From an uncultured Lewinella sp. (lineage in GTDB: Bacteria > Bacteroidota > Bacteroidia > Chitinophagales > Saprospiraceae), in the NCBI GenBank assembly GCA_938021455.1, contig CALIGP010000125.1, positions 1 to 6,944 of the forward strand: a DNA stretch of 6,944 nucleotides, read 5' to 3'. The notes beneath the pieces were generated by a model. The model was not told the origin of the DNA, ran no database searches, and was given only the letters and a program-made list of their open reading frames with translations. Position 1 is the first letter of the stretch, and each line of letters starts with the position of its first letter. The translations under genes were made by a program, and so were the position numbers. This document shows positions 6,870 to 6,944 of this stretch, piece after piece.

Positions 6870-6944
6870 AACCTGCAACCTGCAACCTGCAACCTGCAAC
6901 CTGCAACCTGCAACCTGCAACCTGCAACCTGCAACCTGCAACCT
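6870..6944. repeat. Heptanucleotide tandem array (AACCTGC)n
   Basis: Ten complete, identical AACCTGC units plus five bases of the next unit run without interruption from 6870 to the window edge, so the true length is unknown. The perfect identity suggests recent expansion by slippage or active turnover. The unit has no stop codon in any frame on either strand; 21 bases make a seven-residue period (N-L-Q-P-A-T-C in one plus frame). It lies after a terminated gene in what appears to be intergenic DNA. Heptamer arrays are known in cyanobacteria; no relation is implied. Confidence 0.95.

Overview
The window looks like chromosomal DNA of a member of the Bacteroidota, possibly a Saprospiraceae/Lewinella-like bacterium. 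This rests on the gene content, the lack of Shine-Dalgarno sites in front of most starts, a lipoprotein with a short lipobox signal, and loose matches to the TTG / TAnnTTTG promoter type. The genus is a guess.

Layout, left to right. Positions 1-104 hold no supportable gene. An M50-type membrane metalloprotease with a C-terminal TPR array (105-1268, minus) is divergent from a Mn-type superoxide dismutase (1376-1981, plus). The sod stop codon is followed by an inverted pair of repeat modules and only then by a clear intrinsic terminator. A tocopherol-cyclase/AttH-like protein (2200-3213, plus) converges on a small lipoprotein of unknown function (3273-3920, minus). A gene-free stretch (3921-4381) carries a 205-bp element with 19-bp terminal inverted repeats and a triple array of the same repeat module. 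A long-chain acyl-CoA synthetase of the FadD type (4382-6058, minus) is divergent from a small protein with a possible degenerate PD-(D/E)XK nuclease fold (6338-6727, plus), which has its own strong terminator. The window ends inside a perfect heptanucleotide array (AACCTGC)n.

The genes are housekeeping or stand-alone functions (oxidative stress, fatty acid activation, envelope protein) and form no obvious pathway or operon. The most unusual content is non-coding. A modular repeat built from degenerate octamers (TTRGYNYK), a cap octamer (TTRGGCWN), a CCGCRYK core and a (TTGGAGGYG) tail occurs six times. In three genes (sod, the tocopherol-cyclase-like gene and fadD) the TAG stop codon is itself the TAG of the first octamer, in the same orientation as the gene. 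I do not recognise this family. It is the best candidate here for something undescribed, together with the 205-bp paired-hairpin element.
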